64,000 nt of DNA from Costus lasius (GCA_027563935.2 CM050450.1:29561439-29625438); one strand, 5' to 3'; shown: positions 34,701-47,030, numbered from the stretch's first letter. The notes: generated from the letters alone by a model not told the origin. A program made the numbers and translations.

Positions 34701-37700
34701 GTCGTATATTTTACCATGGTCTTAACTATAATACACGTCTTACTATAGATGCAGCCGCTGGTGGAGCATTTATGAATAAAAGAATCGATGATGCAATGAA
34801 TCTGTTAGAAGACATGGCACTGAATCACAACCAATGGGTTGGAGACGAACAAGGTACATCATCTAGGGCCGTTGCGCCAGGTAAGTATGAACTGGATGCC
34901 TTAAGTTCTTTAGCTGCTAAAGTTGATTCATTATCTCGTAAACTGGAATCAATGCATGTCAATTCTGTTGATTCGAGTTCTCTAGTTTGTGAGATATGTG
35001 GAATTTTGGGCCAAACCCATGCTAATTGCCAGTTAGGTGTTTCTCAACCCTCTGAACCCCAACAAGAATATGCTAATGTTGTAGGGAACCAAAATCCAAG
35101 ACCACAAAATGATCCCTACTCCACTACATACAACCCTAGTTGGAGAAGCCACCCTAACTTCTCTTACAGGAACAACCTCAATCCTGCTCCACAATCGAAC
35201 TATAGACCACCACCTGGATTCCAACCTTGACCATATGCACCACAACCTCAAAAGACCTCACTTGAAACTATCATGGAAAACTTTATCTCCCAAACATCAA
35301 ATTTTATCTCATCTCAGACCAAAACCAATGAGAGTGTTAATGATATGCTGCGTCATGTGACTACTAGACTGGATTCCATTGAAGCTCACAATAAACAAAT
35401 GGATACACAATTAGCAAACCTTGCCACCAGTCTAGCAAGACCCGCAGGTAGGTTACCTTCCCAACCTGAACAAAACCCACGAGAGAATTGCAGTGCAATT
35501 ACTACTCGTAGTGGTAAGCAATTAGAGGAACCGAGAGTACCTGTTTCAAACCTGAGTCCTGGCGCATCTACCAGTAATGTACCCGAACCCGAGAGACCAA
35601 GTGAGGGCAAAGATGATCGAGAGAATGAACCAGCTTATGTTCCACCACCGCCTTATAAGCCACCAATTCCATTCCCTCAACGACTGGCAAAGGCAAAGCT
35701 GGACAAACAATTTGGAAAGTTTTTAGAACTTTTGAAAAAGTTGTATATGAACATCCCCTTTACTGAAGCTTTAATGCAGATGCCCACGTATGCAAAGTTC
35801 TTAAAGGATATTCTTTCAAACCGAAGGAAGCTTGAGGAACCAGGCACGGTGGCGCTAACTGAAGAATGCAATGCCATTATCCAAAACAAGCTTCTGGAAA
35901 AATTGAAAGATCCGGGCAGCTTTTCGATACCATGCAAAATTAGGGATTTATCTTTTGAACACGCGTTATGTGATTTAGGCGCCAGTGTCAGTTTAATGCT
36001 ATTTTCTATATGCAGGAAACTCGACATTGGCGATGTTAAGGCAACACCAATTTTTCTACAACTAGCTGATCGCTCGGTGCGCAAGCCGGCAGGAATCCTG
36101 GAAGACGTTCTGATCAAGGTTGGAGATTTCTTCATTCCAGTTGACTTTGTCGTGCTCGAGATGGAGGAGGACACAAAACTACCGATAATTCTGGGAAGAC
36201 CATTCCTTGCGACTGCCGGAGCAGTCATTGACGTCAAAAATGGAAAATTAGCCTTAAACATTGGTGAGGAGGCTATCGAATTTGACTTAGTGCGAAGTCT
36301 GAAACACCCTTCTATCACAGGTTCATGCTGTAGCTTGGATGTCATTGATGAAGCGGTTAAAAACGAGAATCCTGTAACCAATGGGATGCTAGATGACCCG
36401 CTGGAAGTCTGTCTTTTGGAGAGTCCAAATGTTAAGGAAAATGATGAAGCTCAGGCTTACGCAAAAATAATGGACTCAGTTGAAATATTAAACCCCCAAA
36501 AGGCTAGATTCGAATATCTCGACAAGATGACTCCACGGGTAGGTGTGGTAAGAAAAATTGAATTGAAATCCCTTCCTCAAAATTTAAAGTATGAATTTTT
36601 GGATGATGAATCTACCTTGCCTGTGATAGTGAATGCGAATTTGACTGAATTCCAAACAGAACAATTACTTGCTGAAATTAAACTTCATAAAAAGGTCATA
36701 AGCTATTCCTTAGAAGACATTAAAGGAATTAACCCATCTGTCTGTATGCATAGGATTCTCTTGGAACAGGAAAGTAAACCCTCCGTCGAGTTTCAACGTC
36801 GACTGAATCCAAGCATGAAGGAGGTTGTTAAGAAAGAGATCCTGAAATTGCTAGACGCAGGAGTCATCTACCCGATATCAGATAGCCGATGGGTGAGCCC
36901 TATTCACGTTGTACCCAAAAAGGGCGGGGTAACAGTTGTCAAGAACGAGCAGAATGAGCTAGTTCTGGTCCGTACTATAAGCGGATGGCGAATGTGTATA
37001 GACTACCGGAAGCTCAACAAAGCGATGCGAAAGGACCACTTTCCTCTACCCTTCATCGATCAAATGCTTGAGCATCTTGCCCATAATGCTTATTTTTGCT
37101 TTCTTGACGGATTTTCTGGTTTCCTACAGATCCCAATTCACCTAGAGGATCAAGAAAAGATGACCTTTACTTGTCCATACGGAACATTCGCGTACAGGAG
37201 AATGCCATTTGGATTATGCAACGCTCCAGCAACATTCCAGCGATGCATGATGGCAATCTTCTCCGGCTATAATGAAGAGTTCATGGATATCTTTATGGAC
37301 GATTTCTCGGTATATGGTCGATCTTTTGAATCATGTTTAGCTAATCTATCCAAGGTTTTGCAGCGATGCAAAGAAGTGAACCTCGTCCTGAACTGGGAGA
37401 AGTGTCATTTTATGGTACAAGAAGGGATTGTGTTATGACATCTTATTTCTGAACGTGGGATAGAAGTTGATCAAGCTAAAGTGCAAGTAATCGAAAGGAT
37501 GAATCCACCGACCTCAGTTAAAGGAATCCGTAGTTTTCTCAGACACGCTGGATTCTACAGAAGATTCATTTAAGATTTCTCGAAGATAGCCTGACCACTG
37601 ACCAATTTGCTCTATAAAGATTCTGAATTCTGTTTTGATGACGATTGTTTGCAGGCATTTGAGAAGCTTAAGAATGCTTTGATATCCGCACCCATTATTC

Positions 37701-39440
37701 AGCACCCTGATTGTACCTTACCCTTTGAGCTAATGTGCGACGCGAGTGACTTTGCCGTCGGAGTTGTTCTGGGGCAAAGAAGCAACAAAAAGCTTCATGT
37801 GATATACTATGCCAGCCGCACTTTAGACGAAGCACAAATCAACTATGCGACAACAAAAAAAGGAGCTCTTATCCATCGTCTTTGCGTTTGACAAATTTCA
37901 TCCTTACTTGATTAATTCCAAAGTCATTGTTTATACGGACCATGCAGCAATCAAGTATTTGATGAGTAAGAAGGACACAAAGCCACGACTGATATGATGG
38001 ATACTTCTCCTTCAAGAATTTGATTTGGAAATAAGAGATAAGAAGGGAGCTAAGAATGGTGGCCGACCATTTGTCACGATTACCTCTTGACAAAGAAAAA
38101 GATGAAGAGGATAATTTGGAAATTGATGACACATTTCCAGAGGAGAAGTTATTTAGAATTTTTGTGCAAGATGCACCCTGGTACACTGATTTCGTTAATT
38201 ATTTGGCTTCTGATATTTTTCCACCTGACCTATCTTATCAACAAAAGAAGAAGTTCTTATCCGACGTACGACATTTTTACTAGGATGATCCATATCTTTT
38301 TCGGCGATGTGCCAATGGACTATTTCGACGTTGTGTACCTGAGGACGAGGTTCCAGATATTCTTAAGCATTGTCACTCTTCCCCTTATGGAGGTCATGCC
38401 AGCACCACAAAGACTGCATTTAAGGTACTACAATCTGGATTATACTGGCCCAGTATTTTTAAGGATGCGCAAAATTTTATACTGACTTGTGATAGTTGCC
38501 AAAGAAGTGGCAACATTTCGAAACGAGATGAGCTTCCCTTACAAAGTATTTTAGAAGTTGAATTATTCGATGTGTGGGGGATGGATTTTATGGGACCATT
38601 CCCATCCTCGTGTGGAAACAAGTATATCTTGGTGGCCGTCGATTACATATCAAAGTGGGTAGAAGCTTCAGCCGCACCCACTAATGATTCCAAAGTTGTG
38701 ATACGGATGCTGAAAAAGACTATCTTTCCAAGATTTGGCATGCCAAGAGTACTGATAAGTGACGGAGGATCACATTTTATTGAACATATGGGGCGCATAA
38801 CAAAATTGCGACACCATATCACCCCCAGACTAGCGGTTAAGTCGAGGTATCGAATCGAGAATTAAAAAGGATTTTAGAATGCACTGTTTCTTCTACGAGA
38901 AAAGATTGGGCCCTTAAATTAGATGATGCTCTATGGGCCTATCGTACCGCCTTCAAGACCCCTATAGGAATGTCTCCATTTCAGATGATATATGGGAAGT
39001 CTTGTCACCTACCGGTCGAATTCGAACATAAGGCGTTCTGGGCGATAAAAGCTTTAAACTATGATTTTAAGACAGCAGGTGAGAAGAGGAAATTGGATCT
39101 GAATGAATTGGATGAGATACAAATTGAGGCGTACGAGAATTCAAAAATTTATAAGGAAAGGACCAAAAGGTTTCACGACAAGCGTATATTACACAAGGAA
39201 TTTGAAGTCGGAGATTTGGTCTTACTTTTCAATTCAAGGCTCAAATTATTTCCTGGAAAACTGCGATCCAGATGGACTGGTCCGTATATAGTGCAGAAAG
39301 TCTATCCATATGGTGCGATTGACATCTATAGTGATCAGTCCAGAACGTTCAAAGTCATCGGGCAACGTTTGAAGCCTTATAATTTCCCTGTGCTGATTGA
39401 AAAGGGAGTTTCCATACTCCTCTCAGATTCTATTACTTGA
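34701..39440 (+). pseudogene. Athila P gag(end)-protease-RT-RNase H-integrase, broken at several points
   Basis: Resumes gag after the Angela insertion; a base is missing in the T run near 34713. The knuckle region reads CEICGILGQTHANC, lacking His at the expected position. There is a TGA at 35228. Protease: CDLGASVSLM near 35970 and PIILGRPFLATA. RT: CIDYRKLNKA, PFGLCNAPATFQRCMM and FMDDFSVYG (about 36980-37320). Stops replace residues at 37436 (after EGIVL), 37571 and 37592. RNase H: CDASDFAVGVVLGQR. A +1 shift lies in the A run near 37855 and another shift near 38055 before VADHLSRL. Integrase: [10 protein letters not shown]...CDSC zinc site after a TAG at 38281, then DFMGPFP and LISDGGSHF. 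The core is shortened near 38790-38850. A clean C-terminal frame 38970-39440 follows ([36 protein letters not shown]). It would have supplied the replication enzymes but is now inactive. Confidence 0.9.
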
Positions 39441-40611
39441 CCACAGATTTCTCCGTCAAGCTACCGACGTTAAACAAGCGCTTCTTGGGAGGCAACCCAA
39501 GCGCCTTATTTCGTTAATTTTAATTAGTTATTTCTAACGATTTATATTTATTGCAGGTTAAATTTTACTTAAAAAAAAAAGGAAGGGGCGAAAGGAGTTT
39601 TTATGAGTGTGGCTGTAATGTTCATTGTGACAGTAACTGGGCAATTTAGGCAGGCCAGCTGTGCAGTAAAGCTAAAGAGGAAATCATGGCATCGAGCGTA
39701 TCTTTCGCACGGGCCGCTCTTCCAAAATCGCCGCTGGGTCTTCATCCTTCTATCTTCAACCTGTCGGCGATGCTTTCGTTCCCATCATTACTCCTCAACG
39801 CCGCCAGACTCCTTTAATCGACGGCTTCGCCTGTTGAGCAACCTCATCACCTTCTATTAAGTTTCCAACTTGGCAAACCAATTTCTACAACGGCCGCCGA
39901 CTTCAATCTGGAATCCGCACTGTTCTTTATTCCGAGTTAATTAGCAGACGGCCTTCAGTGACATTAATCCGCCGCCCCCTTCAATTCCTCTCAACGCAGC
40001 GTCGTCACTCCAGTGCCAACCTTACCAATTTGGAGCAGAAACTGTAGTCGCCCCTGCTTCTAGCCTCAACTAAAAATGGCGACTTCAAATCGCCACCACA
40101 CTTCAAGATCTGTAACTGCTCAACGCCGCCAGATTTCTTCACCTGACGATCTCTCCGTCAACTATGTCCGATTGGGCAGCGGCACCGCCTTAAATTGATT
40201 CACTACATCCGCTCACCGCCTTCAATCACCCGCCTTCAATTATCCATTCACCGTCGCCTATTCTTCTGAACCTGTCGCCGATTTCTGGATCTCTATTTCA
40301 TCATCTGCTACGGTAAATACTAGCTATCTCCTCGTCGAGGTGACCTCAACGATAGCGAAACAAAAATTCGCCTCTGCTTCTCCCATCAGCCCGAAGACCA
40401 CCAGGCGAGGCGACTTCTTCCAGCGTTTACCAGATTCGACGACTTCATCCTGGGCTTCTACAGAATCGCCAAACTTTGTATTCTTGCACCGCCAACCAAC
40501 TCCGACGCTGCCAGAAACTCATGACTCTGTTCTTCCTCCACTATCAGATACTCACGGCTCCAACTTCTACTTGCTAATCAGCATCTTACGATATGTCTCC
40601 GAAAGCGCAAG
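39441..40611 (+). other. Spacer between pol and ORF3 of Athila P
   Basis: Non-coding, about 1.2 kb. It carries the inverted repeat CTTGGGAGGCAACCCAAG at 39484-39501, identical to the one after pol in element A. It then becomes rich in CGCC/GCCGCC up to ORF3, again as in element A. Short ORFs here have no family resemblance. The spacer may hold an internal promoter or splice acceptor for ORF3, but the sequence does not show this directly. Confidence 0.6.
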
Positions 40612-42018
40612 ATGACGGCTCGCAAATCCGCTATCAACGTTCCACCTCAAGGCCACCAGGCACCTTCATCTTCAGCATCTAAACCCTCATCTGTGGAACC
40701 TAATCCAAATAAACATCAGAATTCTCCTTTTGGATTTCCTATGCACAATATAGTACAAGAACGTAAGTGTCACCTTCTCCAGCAATGAAAGGTGATTCAT
40801 ACCCGTTACGTCGATCGCTATTTTATGGGTATGCTGGGATTTTCTGAAGAGGTTGAATGGATGTTCCGCCATATCGATTGGCAGCATTTCCTGAATATGC
40901 TGCATCCAACTTATACGGAACTCACACTTGAATTCTTTAGTTCTCTGGACGTCTAGATGGATTCACATGATAATGATGATTTTGGATAGATTACCTTCCG
41001 TCTGGGTGGAGTAGAGCATTATCTTGATCTTGTGCAGCTAAACAAAGTATTTGGATTTCCTCCTCATGCATCGCGCATCGTACCTGTTGAATATCAGGAG
41101 AATGCTTTTTGGTGTAGCATCAGTGATGACGACCACTACTCTCCCCGTTCTACACGAGCCAACAGTATTAGCAACCCTATACTCCGCTACATACATCGTT
41201 TTCTCGCTCATACTATCTTTGGTAGAGGCGAGAGCGATGGGATGGTTCATCAAGGAGAGGTACTATTTCTTTGGGCTATGCTACATTCGTTTCAGATTAA
41301 CTCTGCTTATTACATGATGAAGCAAATGCTTAAAATATCACGAGCACACAAGGGTCAGATAGTTATGGGAGGGCTTGTTACCTCCATTGCTCTTTCACTT
41401 GGCATCGACCCTCGTGGTATGAAAATTGCTCCTGATAACACGCGATTGGACCTAGAATCATGCATTTCTATGAGGATCATTATCAAGCATGGGGACACCT
41501 ATTTTCTCTATTTCAAAGATGGCACTCAACCCATGCCGCTGCCTTGCCAAGAGCGCACAACTGTTAAAAACAAGATCAATTGGAAGATCCGGCCAATCAC
41601 TACCTCTTCTGCTGACACTACTGCACATGTTCCACCATTGAGCTCAGTACCGCCACCAGCTTCTGCTAGATTTTTTGCCTTCCCTGGTGAGTATTCCTCC
41701 TCCTCAAACATTGAATCCTTACTGAAACAACTGCTTGATGAGCAAAAATGCCAAGGGGAGTATATTCAACAAGTATTTTCACATCTGGAGGACGCACAGC
41801 ATCTGACTTGCCAGGAGTTATCTAGCCAAGGCTCTATGATAGAAAAAATGGCTACTGAACAGACTCGCCAGGGAAAGTTTCTAAACTCCCTATGGACTTC
41901 ATTTTGTGAGTTGAGGACCACATTACTACCTGACGCAGACGACGAGCCAGACTTACGAGGTGATGGAGACGATGATGAGGAAGATCCCGAGGACATCAGT
42001 TCAGATGATTCTGACTGA
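40612..42018 (+). pseudogene. Athila ORF3 (plant-transposon ORF1-like protein in env position), three stops
   Basis: A single frame from ATG 40612 (MTARKSAINVPP) to the stop at 42018, about 468 codons, interrupted by TGA at 40786 and TAG at 40954 and 40987. From 41032 it is open for 328 residues. Segments: a Ser/Pro-rich N-terminus; a domain with TRYVDRYF, HIDWQHFLNMLHPTY, FGFPPH, YSPRSTRANSISNPILRYIHRFLAHTIFGRG and GLVTSIALSLG; a coiled-coil-like Gln/Glu-rich stretch (about 41700-41900); and an acidic tail of Asp/Glu. No signal peptide or membrane helix is apparent, so the env label refers only to position. It matches the ORF3 remnant of element A. Function unknown. Confidence 0.8.
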
Positions 42019-42837
42019 TCTAGTGAGTATTTTGCTGCCCAATTCTCCAAATTTTGAGTGCCTTCTCTCTGATGCATATGGCCTATGCATACTTTAAATC
42101 TGGGAGATTGTGGTTTGTTGGTGAATTTCAAAACTCTCTTTTAACTTTTTGAAGATGTGATTATGTAGTAACTTTGTTATGTTAGCACTTTAGTTAATTC
42201 AGTACTGGTGTTAAATAATGATGTGATGATGTATTTTGAATATTGAGTTACCCCCTTACTTTTGATAGATGGATTACTTTATCTGAATTTTTCTTGATAA
42301 GTGGTGATATTATTCATGATGGTACTATTTCTGATTTCTATTAGAACTCATGATAGTTTAAAATTTTATTGAATCTCTGGGACATTATCATTATGTTCTG
42401 AATCTTAGTCCAAAGTTAGGTAATTTAATTGATTATCTTTTAATGGAAAAAGGTTATGGAGTGATAGATCAGAATTTTGATTAAGGTTTTTGCTTTCAAA
42501 GCATGCTTACGATCTTTCTGTAGAAGTATATAACTCTATCGGCTTGATTCTCCCTACTACTTTTTGGAAATAATCAATGCACTTGTCTATGGTTATAATC
42601 TCCTCAAAGTTCAAAAAAATGCAAATAAATAGACTCCTCGACTTGGCACTGCGTAAAATTGGCAGTGGTACCGAAGACATGAGCTGAAGTCTCCGAGAAA
42701 AAGAAATAATAAGACTCCTCTACTTGGCACTGCGTAAAATTGGCAGTGGTACCTAAGACATGAGTTGAAGTCAAAATAGAAACAAATTTTGAGGGGATGA
42801 AAATACAAATAAGAGTGCATTGAAAATACAAATTTTG
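42019..42837 (+). other. 3' untranslated region of Athila P
   Basis: AT-rich and non-coding. It ends at 42837, where 749 bp of CRM gag-protease sequence begins. Two tandem copies of an 81-bp unit start at 42632 and 42713. Each contains the hairpin CACTGC-GTAAAATTG-GCAGTG followed by GGTACC and GACATGAG. No LTR start or clear polypurine tract directly precedes 42838. Confidence 0.6.
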
Positions 42838-43586
42838 ACGCACGCAACTCTTTGGGCGGGGCTGGGTTGAGTTGGATTTTCTGGTCATTGTGGTTGAAGA
42901 TATAAGTGTTCAACTGGCCATAGTGGACCACATCACGATTGTATAGCCAAGGGCGATCCAACAACACGTGGGCAACATCCATAATTGCCACGTCCCACCA
43001 AACTTTCTCCTTATAGTCCCCAAAACTAATGGGAACCTGACAACAGTGGGTGATTAGTAGGCTCAATGTGCTGACCCTAGCGATGGAATACGGCTTCGGA
43101 TGGGGTTCATGTGCAAGGTCGAACCGGGTGATTGGGGTGCGTGACACCACATTCAGGCTACTACCCCCATCAATAACGACCTTACACGAATGCCTATTGC
43201 ATTTGATGTAAGTCGTGAAAGTACTGGTTCGCCTCCAATCCTCGAAGGGAGGGGTTTACACTAGAGTGCACCGAACAACCGCAAGTGTGGGCTGACCCGA
43301 CTCATCCTCTCTAGTATAGCACTCAAGCTTAATGTCATGCTCAGTGCACTCACGGGTCATAGCAGCCAACCGGGGCTGACTCTTGTCAACATGACCAGGA
43401 CGCTTAGGCCAATCTTTCGAATAATGGCTGAGTTGGGGATAATTGAGATAATTCACACAGTTTGTGGACCCATGAGCTGGGGCCTTGCCCTTTTCCTCCC
43501 ATGAAAGGCGAGGAGGAGGGGCGTCGGGTGTGGGACGTCTAGGGTGGTCACAAACAATGGGAGCATGATGGGGCTCTGAGCGTGCC
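42838..43586 (-). repeat. Second copy of the CRM gag-protease segment (duplicate of 20546-21294)
   Basis: The 749 bp match 20546-21294 in length and order. They carry the same ruined zinc knuckle (NYPQLSHYSKDWPKR) and the protease segment. Here the active-site codon is GAT (43171-43169, DGGSS), while the left copy has CAT (HGGSS). Like the left copy it is immediately followed, at 43587, by an Athila LTR starting TGATGTC. The frame before the left end is lost at 42838. Confidence 0.85.
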
Positions 43587-45300
43587 TGATGTCTCGTATT
43601 TATATTGTCTTTTAGACCTATATTTACTTGCGAATCGAGACATATTTTCATGATCTTGCATCTCTTTCCAGCTTATTTCATTGATTTTCTTTAGAAGCTT
43701 CAGTACTTGTCATGTTTGTTGAATACAGGACATTTCACTCACTCTTAGAGCTATATGGAAGCATATTTACATCTCCAAGTGAATCAAGAACCTTGACAAG
43801 AAGTTTAGCTTCGAACGGGATTAATTTCGAGAATTACGGCCGAGGCCATAATCTACATCATGACCGTAATTCTCTGATTGGTTTCTCGATGGACCCGTTT
43901 TGATGAGAGCATAATCATATTTCAAAGACATGCCAATAACTTCCTCGATGACAAACTTTCGGATGAAGACGACATTCACAAAAGAGATTATGGGCATAGC
44001 CATAATTCAGCATAGTCGCAATCTTTTGATCAGCGATTTTCAACGACACGACTATGGCCGCAAATCAAGCCGAGCCCATACTACTCACCCACAAATTTTG
44101 AGACGAATTGGACTTCTACATCAACGTTATGGGCATGGCCATAATCTGCCTTGCGATCGTAATCTCGCAGCCGCCAGAATTTATTACGAACCACCCTGCT
44201 TTAAATGCTCATAACTCCTTCGTCTTAACTCCGATTCGAACATTTTTGGAGTCGAAACGAAGCTCATTAAATGAGCATTAATTATTTGGGAGTCGTCTGC
44301 AATAAATTGGCCATAACTTCCTCGTTATGGCTCCGATTTTAATGATCTTGGTATCAAAATATAGATAATTAAATTCTCCATCAAAGAATTCATTCAGAAA
44401 TGGGTTTGGATTATATTTAAAGGTTAAAATCTAGCATGGAAGGGCGACGAGTCATGGCTTGGTGTGAAGTTCTTGTTGAAAGTTTTGGGAGAAGAAGATC
44501 TCTTGTGCTACAATTTGTGAAGGCTTGGAGGAAGAATATTGCAATCCCTTTTGAAGAGTTTGTGGTTTTCTATCTTCAATTCATTCATATATTTTCTTCT
44601 TTCCTTAGAGATTTGTACTCAAACGACGCAATGATAGCGTAATCTCTTTGTCGGAACTAAGGGTGTAGTCTCGTTGTTTGTATCTTTTGTTCGAACTTGT
44701 TATTTCATAGCAAATACAAATTTTATCTAGTGTTTATTCATTCTATGTTGTTTTACCACTAGTGTTGCATTGGCCACGCAATTACTTTTCTTAGGCACCG
44801 CAAGAAGGACCGAAAGGTGAATTGCGATGCTAGATCTGCTAGTTCGAACATGCTTTGAGTGGTCAAGAATTAGGGCCAGATTTGTGTTAGGAACCTTATA
44901 GTATCTCTGAACCCAATGGATCAATCTAGGTACGGTGAGCCACGAAAGTAGGACGCCGATCTAGATTAATACCGGATTACGCCGTCGAAAGAGGGTAATC
45001 TGTACCTTTTGATACTTCCTTGAGCGCTTTTTAAAATCGCTTGCTATAATTTTAAATTGTTTGAATATGAGATCCATCAACGAGATGAACCTGAAGTTCC
45101 GATATCTCTAACCCCGTTTTACACCAAAAACTTTCTCTTGCTCGACTCGGTTTGTTTGTTGTACTTTTCGCAATTTCAAACCATTTAATCGACTATCTAG
45201 CTATCGATTCACAATCACTTGGTACTTGATCACTGTCCCTGTGGGATCGATATCTAAAATACTACTACGACGAAACTGTTACGCTTGCGGTTGGTTGTGC
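43587..45300 (+). repeat. Second Athila P LTR, lacking its last bases and without the CRM solo LTR
   Basis: Starts TGATGTCTCGT and aligns with 21295-22827 plus 24479-24705. The segment at 45068 runs straight from ATGAG into ATCCATCAACGAG, so it lacks the solo insertion. It stops at GGTTGTGC (45300), missing about 19 bp including the CATCA end, and abuts CRM leader. It has about 57 bp (44938-44994) that the left copy lacks and lacks about 100 bp that the left copy has. Confidence 0.85.
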
Positions 45301-45422
45301 AAATGCAAATGGTTTACACTCAAAATGCAATTGCTGAAAGTGTGCGGAAATATGAAGATGCAACGGAGTTGGATTGTGCGAACAAATAAGAATTGAATGT
45401 GTAACTCCTCTGATACCAAATT
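45301..45422 (-). other. CRM-like leader remnant with initiator-Met primer site
   Basis: On the minus strand, directly after the LTR end CTGCATCA, come AAT and then TTGGTATCAGAG (45419-45408). This matches the initiator-Met complement. About 120 bp of leader remain before the break at 45300. Confidence 0.75.
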
Positions 45423-46615
45423 TGATGCAGCTACTATAGGTGGGTTGGTCCTTAGCTCCATACTCTAGGGGTTTATGGGACGATGATCAAAAAACTTGAG
45501 AGGGTCTTGAGATGAGGGAAGTAAAACGCATGTCAAAAAATGAGCAACATGAAAACCAACGAAAAACAATGCGGAAGACGGTGATGGATACATTTCGGGG
45601 CAACACGGAGACGAAGAAACCAACGACACCCAACTACGCATATGAAACTCACTAACCTCTCTTAGCGAGCGATTTAAGCACAACATGGCAACAAGGGCAG
45701 CGGACTTAGCAGCGATTCAACTCGCACGCCTTTGAACCTGCGGTCACACCAAAGCCAAGGAACCTCCACATCTCCAGCATACGGATGCCTATGGGTAAGG
45801 AAATCAAGCAAGAACAACACAATGAAAATTCAAAAAAAGGTGAACCTGACGCACCGGCAGTGCGATTTACTTCTTTGAAAGGAAAGATGATTACAACCGG
45901 TAGGTGAGGAATCGAGACCGAGCCAAGGATCACACACCTTGCTCCACACTCTAACCTCTCTGAAGTGAGCTCCTATCACACAAGAAAGCTAAGGGAACAA
46001 GCTAACCTCCAGGTCCCTTTTATAGTATAAGGGAGGAAATATCACACCACAAGCATGACTAGGGAATAACACACCACAAGCATGACTACCTACTCTAACT
46101 AACTAAAAGCAATCAAGATGCTGCTGATGCGAGTACTAACTAACTCATACTAACTACTACCAACTAAAGTAGATGAGGGAATCAGAAGCTGGCGCATGGG
46201 CTAAGCCTTCTGGGCTGCAACTAGGCCTTTTGGGCTACGACTAGGCCGTCAAACCATCTCGGAGCATGTGGCGATGAAACAGTAGAATTTGCTAATGGTG
46301 GGCTAATTTATCACTGTGCTAGCTTGTTCTTGGGCCGTGTTGGTCAATTAGTTGTGGTAGCGATCGTTGGCCAGGGCTTCAGGTGGCCGAGGTGCCTAGC
46401 ACATAGGTCGCAATGCCTCCGTGTGGGCTGATAATGGACTGATGGCACCCATGAATCGATTTGGTGGTTGACTTGAACGTTGAGATCACCTTATCGTGAT
46501 TGCGTCGGGCCCCTTTGAACTTTTTAAGGGAGGTGGAACCTTGTTTGGAGGGAAATCCATAGAATAGCCGTGTTTCTCTAGTTCAAGAGCTGCCGTGGAG
46601 GGTCCTCCTGCATCA
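45423..46615 (-). repeat. 5' LTR of the CRM-like element (1193 bp)
   Basis: On the minus strand it starts TGATGCAGGAGG at 46615 and ends AGCTGCATCA at 45423, beside the primer site. Its first about 680 bp match the 3' LTR at 17791-17094, including ELEKH and SPLKSSKGPDAITIR codons. A TATA-like stretch lies at about 46017-46026. It is inserted in gag of Athila B, fusing the frames. Confidence 0.85.
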
Positions 46616-46845
46616 GCTGACTTGATTTTAAAATTGTTGGCTTCAACAGCCAATCGAGCAATGCTTGAATGTAGGGCTACATTTGGCGCAATGAAATCTC
46701 TCAGAGAACAATTGTGATCCATGGTGAGTTTCTCTGAGCTAACTTCTTCATGCTTTAGATCCCTGAATTTCCTTAGAACCCAAAATGTCCGTTTGATTTC
46801 TAGATCTTCTAGTACTAATTCTCCTGTTCTAAAATTTCTTGGCAT
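46616..46845 (-). pseudogene. Athila B gag, N-terminal fragment
   Basis: The minus-strand frame starts MPRNFRTGELVLEDLEIKRT at 46845 and reads LRDFIAPN, LHSSIARLAVEANNFKIK, matching the start of gag in elements A, P and D. At 46616 it meets the CRM LTR, so the rest of the frame (ADAGGPS...) is CRM LTR. The remainder of this gag is not found in the window. Confidence 0.85.
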
Positions 46846-47030
46846 AAACTGAATTAGTAACCTAGAAGATAAGAGTAGCTTGAAGAAAGCTAGATAAGAA
46901 GAAATATAGAAAAGAGACTAAAATGTAAGAACTAAAACTAAACAGAATAAAAGAAAAATATCTAGTCTATCAATGTTACAATTGAATTGATATTGGCAAA
47001 CCTTAGTCCTTAGCAACGAGGCCAAAAACT
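46846..47030 (-). other. Leader and decayed primer site of Athila B
   Basis: On the minus strand TGGCCTCGTTGCTAAGGA (about 47023-47006) is a diverged Asp-tRNA primer site, lying 6-7 bases from the LTR end CTATCA. The rest of the leader is AT-rich. Confidence 0.65.

Larger units (their letters stand above)
21295..42837 (+). mobile_element. Athila-type element P, 5' LTR to 3' UTR, with two nested insertions
   Basis: In order: 5' LTR (21295-24724, containing a solo CRM LTR), Asp primer site (24730), gag (split by Angela A3), protease, RT, RNase H, integrase, spacer, ORF3 and a 3' UTR to 42837. The left flank is CRM gag ending GTGCC. Instead of passing straight into its 3' LTR, the element meets a copy of that left flank at 42838, followed by an Athila LTR (43587-45300). 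Confidence 0.85.
17094..46615 (-). mobile_element. CRM-like element as a whole, split by Athila P and its nested insertions
   Basis: The 5' LTR (46615-45423), primer site and leader lie on the right; pol and the truncated 3' LTR lie on the left. Orientation and LTR family agree. Athila P interrupts its gag at 21294. On the right side, 42838-43586 repeats gag-protease and then the leader resumes at 45422, with the start of gag missing. The whole sits inside gag of Athila element B. Treating both ends as one element is inference from collinearity and LTR similarity. Confidence 0.6.

Noticed and set aside
40612..42018. ORF3 as a true envelope glycoprotein
   Set aside because: No signal peptide, no transmembrane segment and an acidic, coiled-coil-like C-terminus; only the position resembles env.
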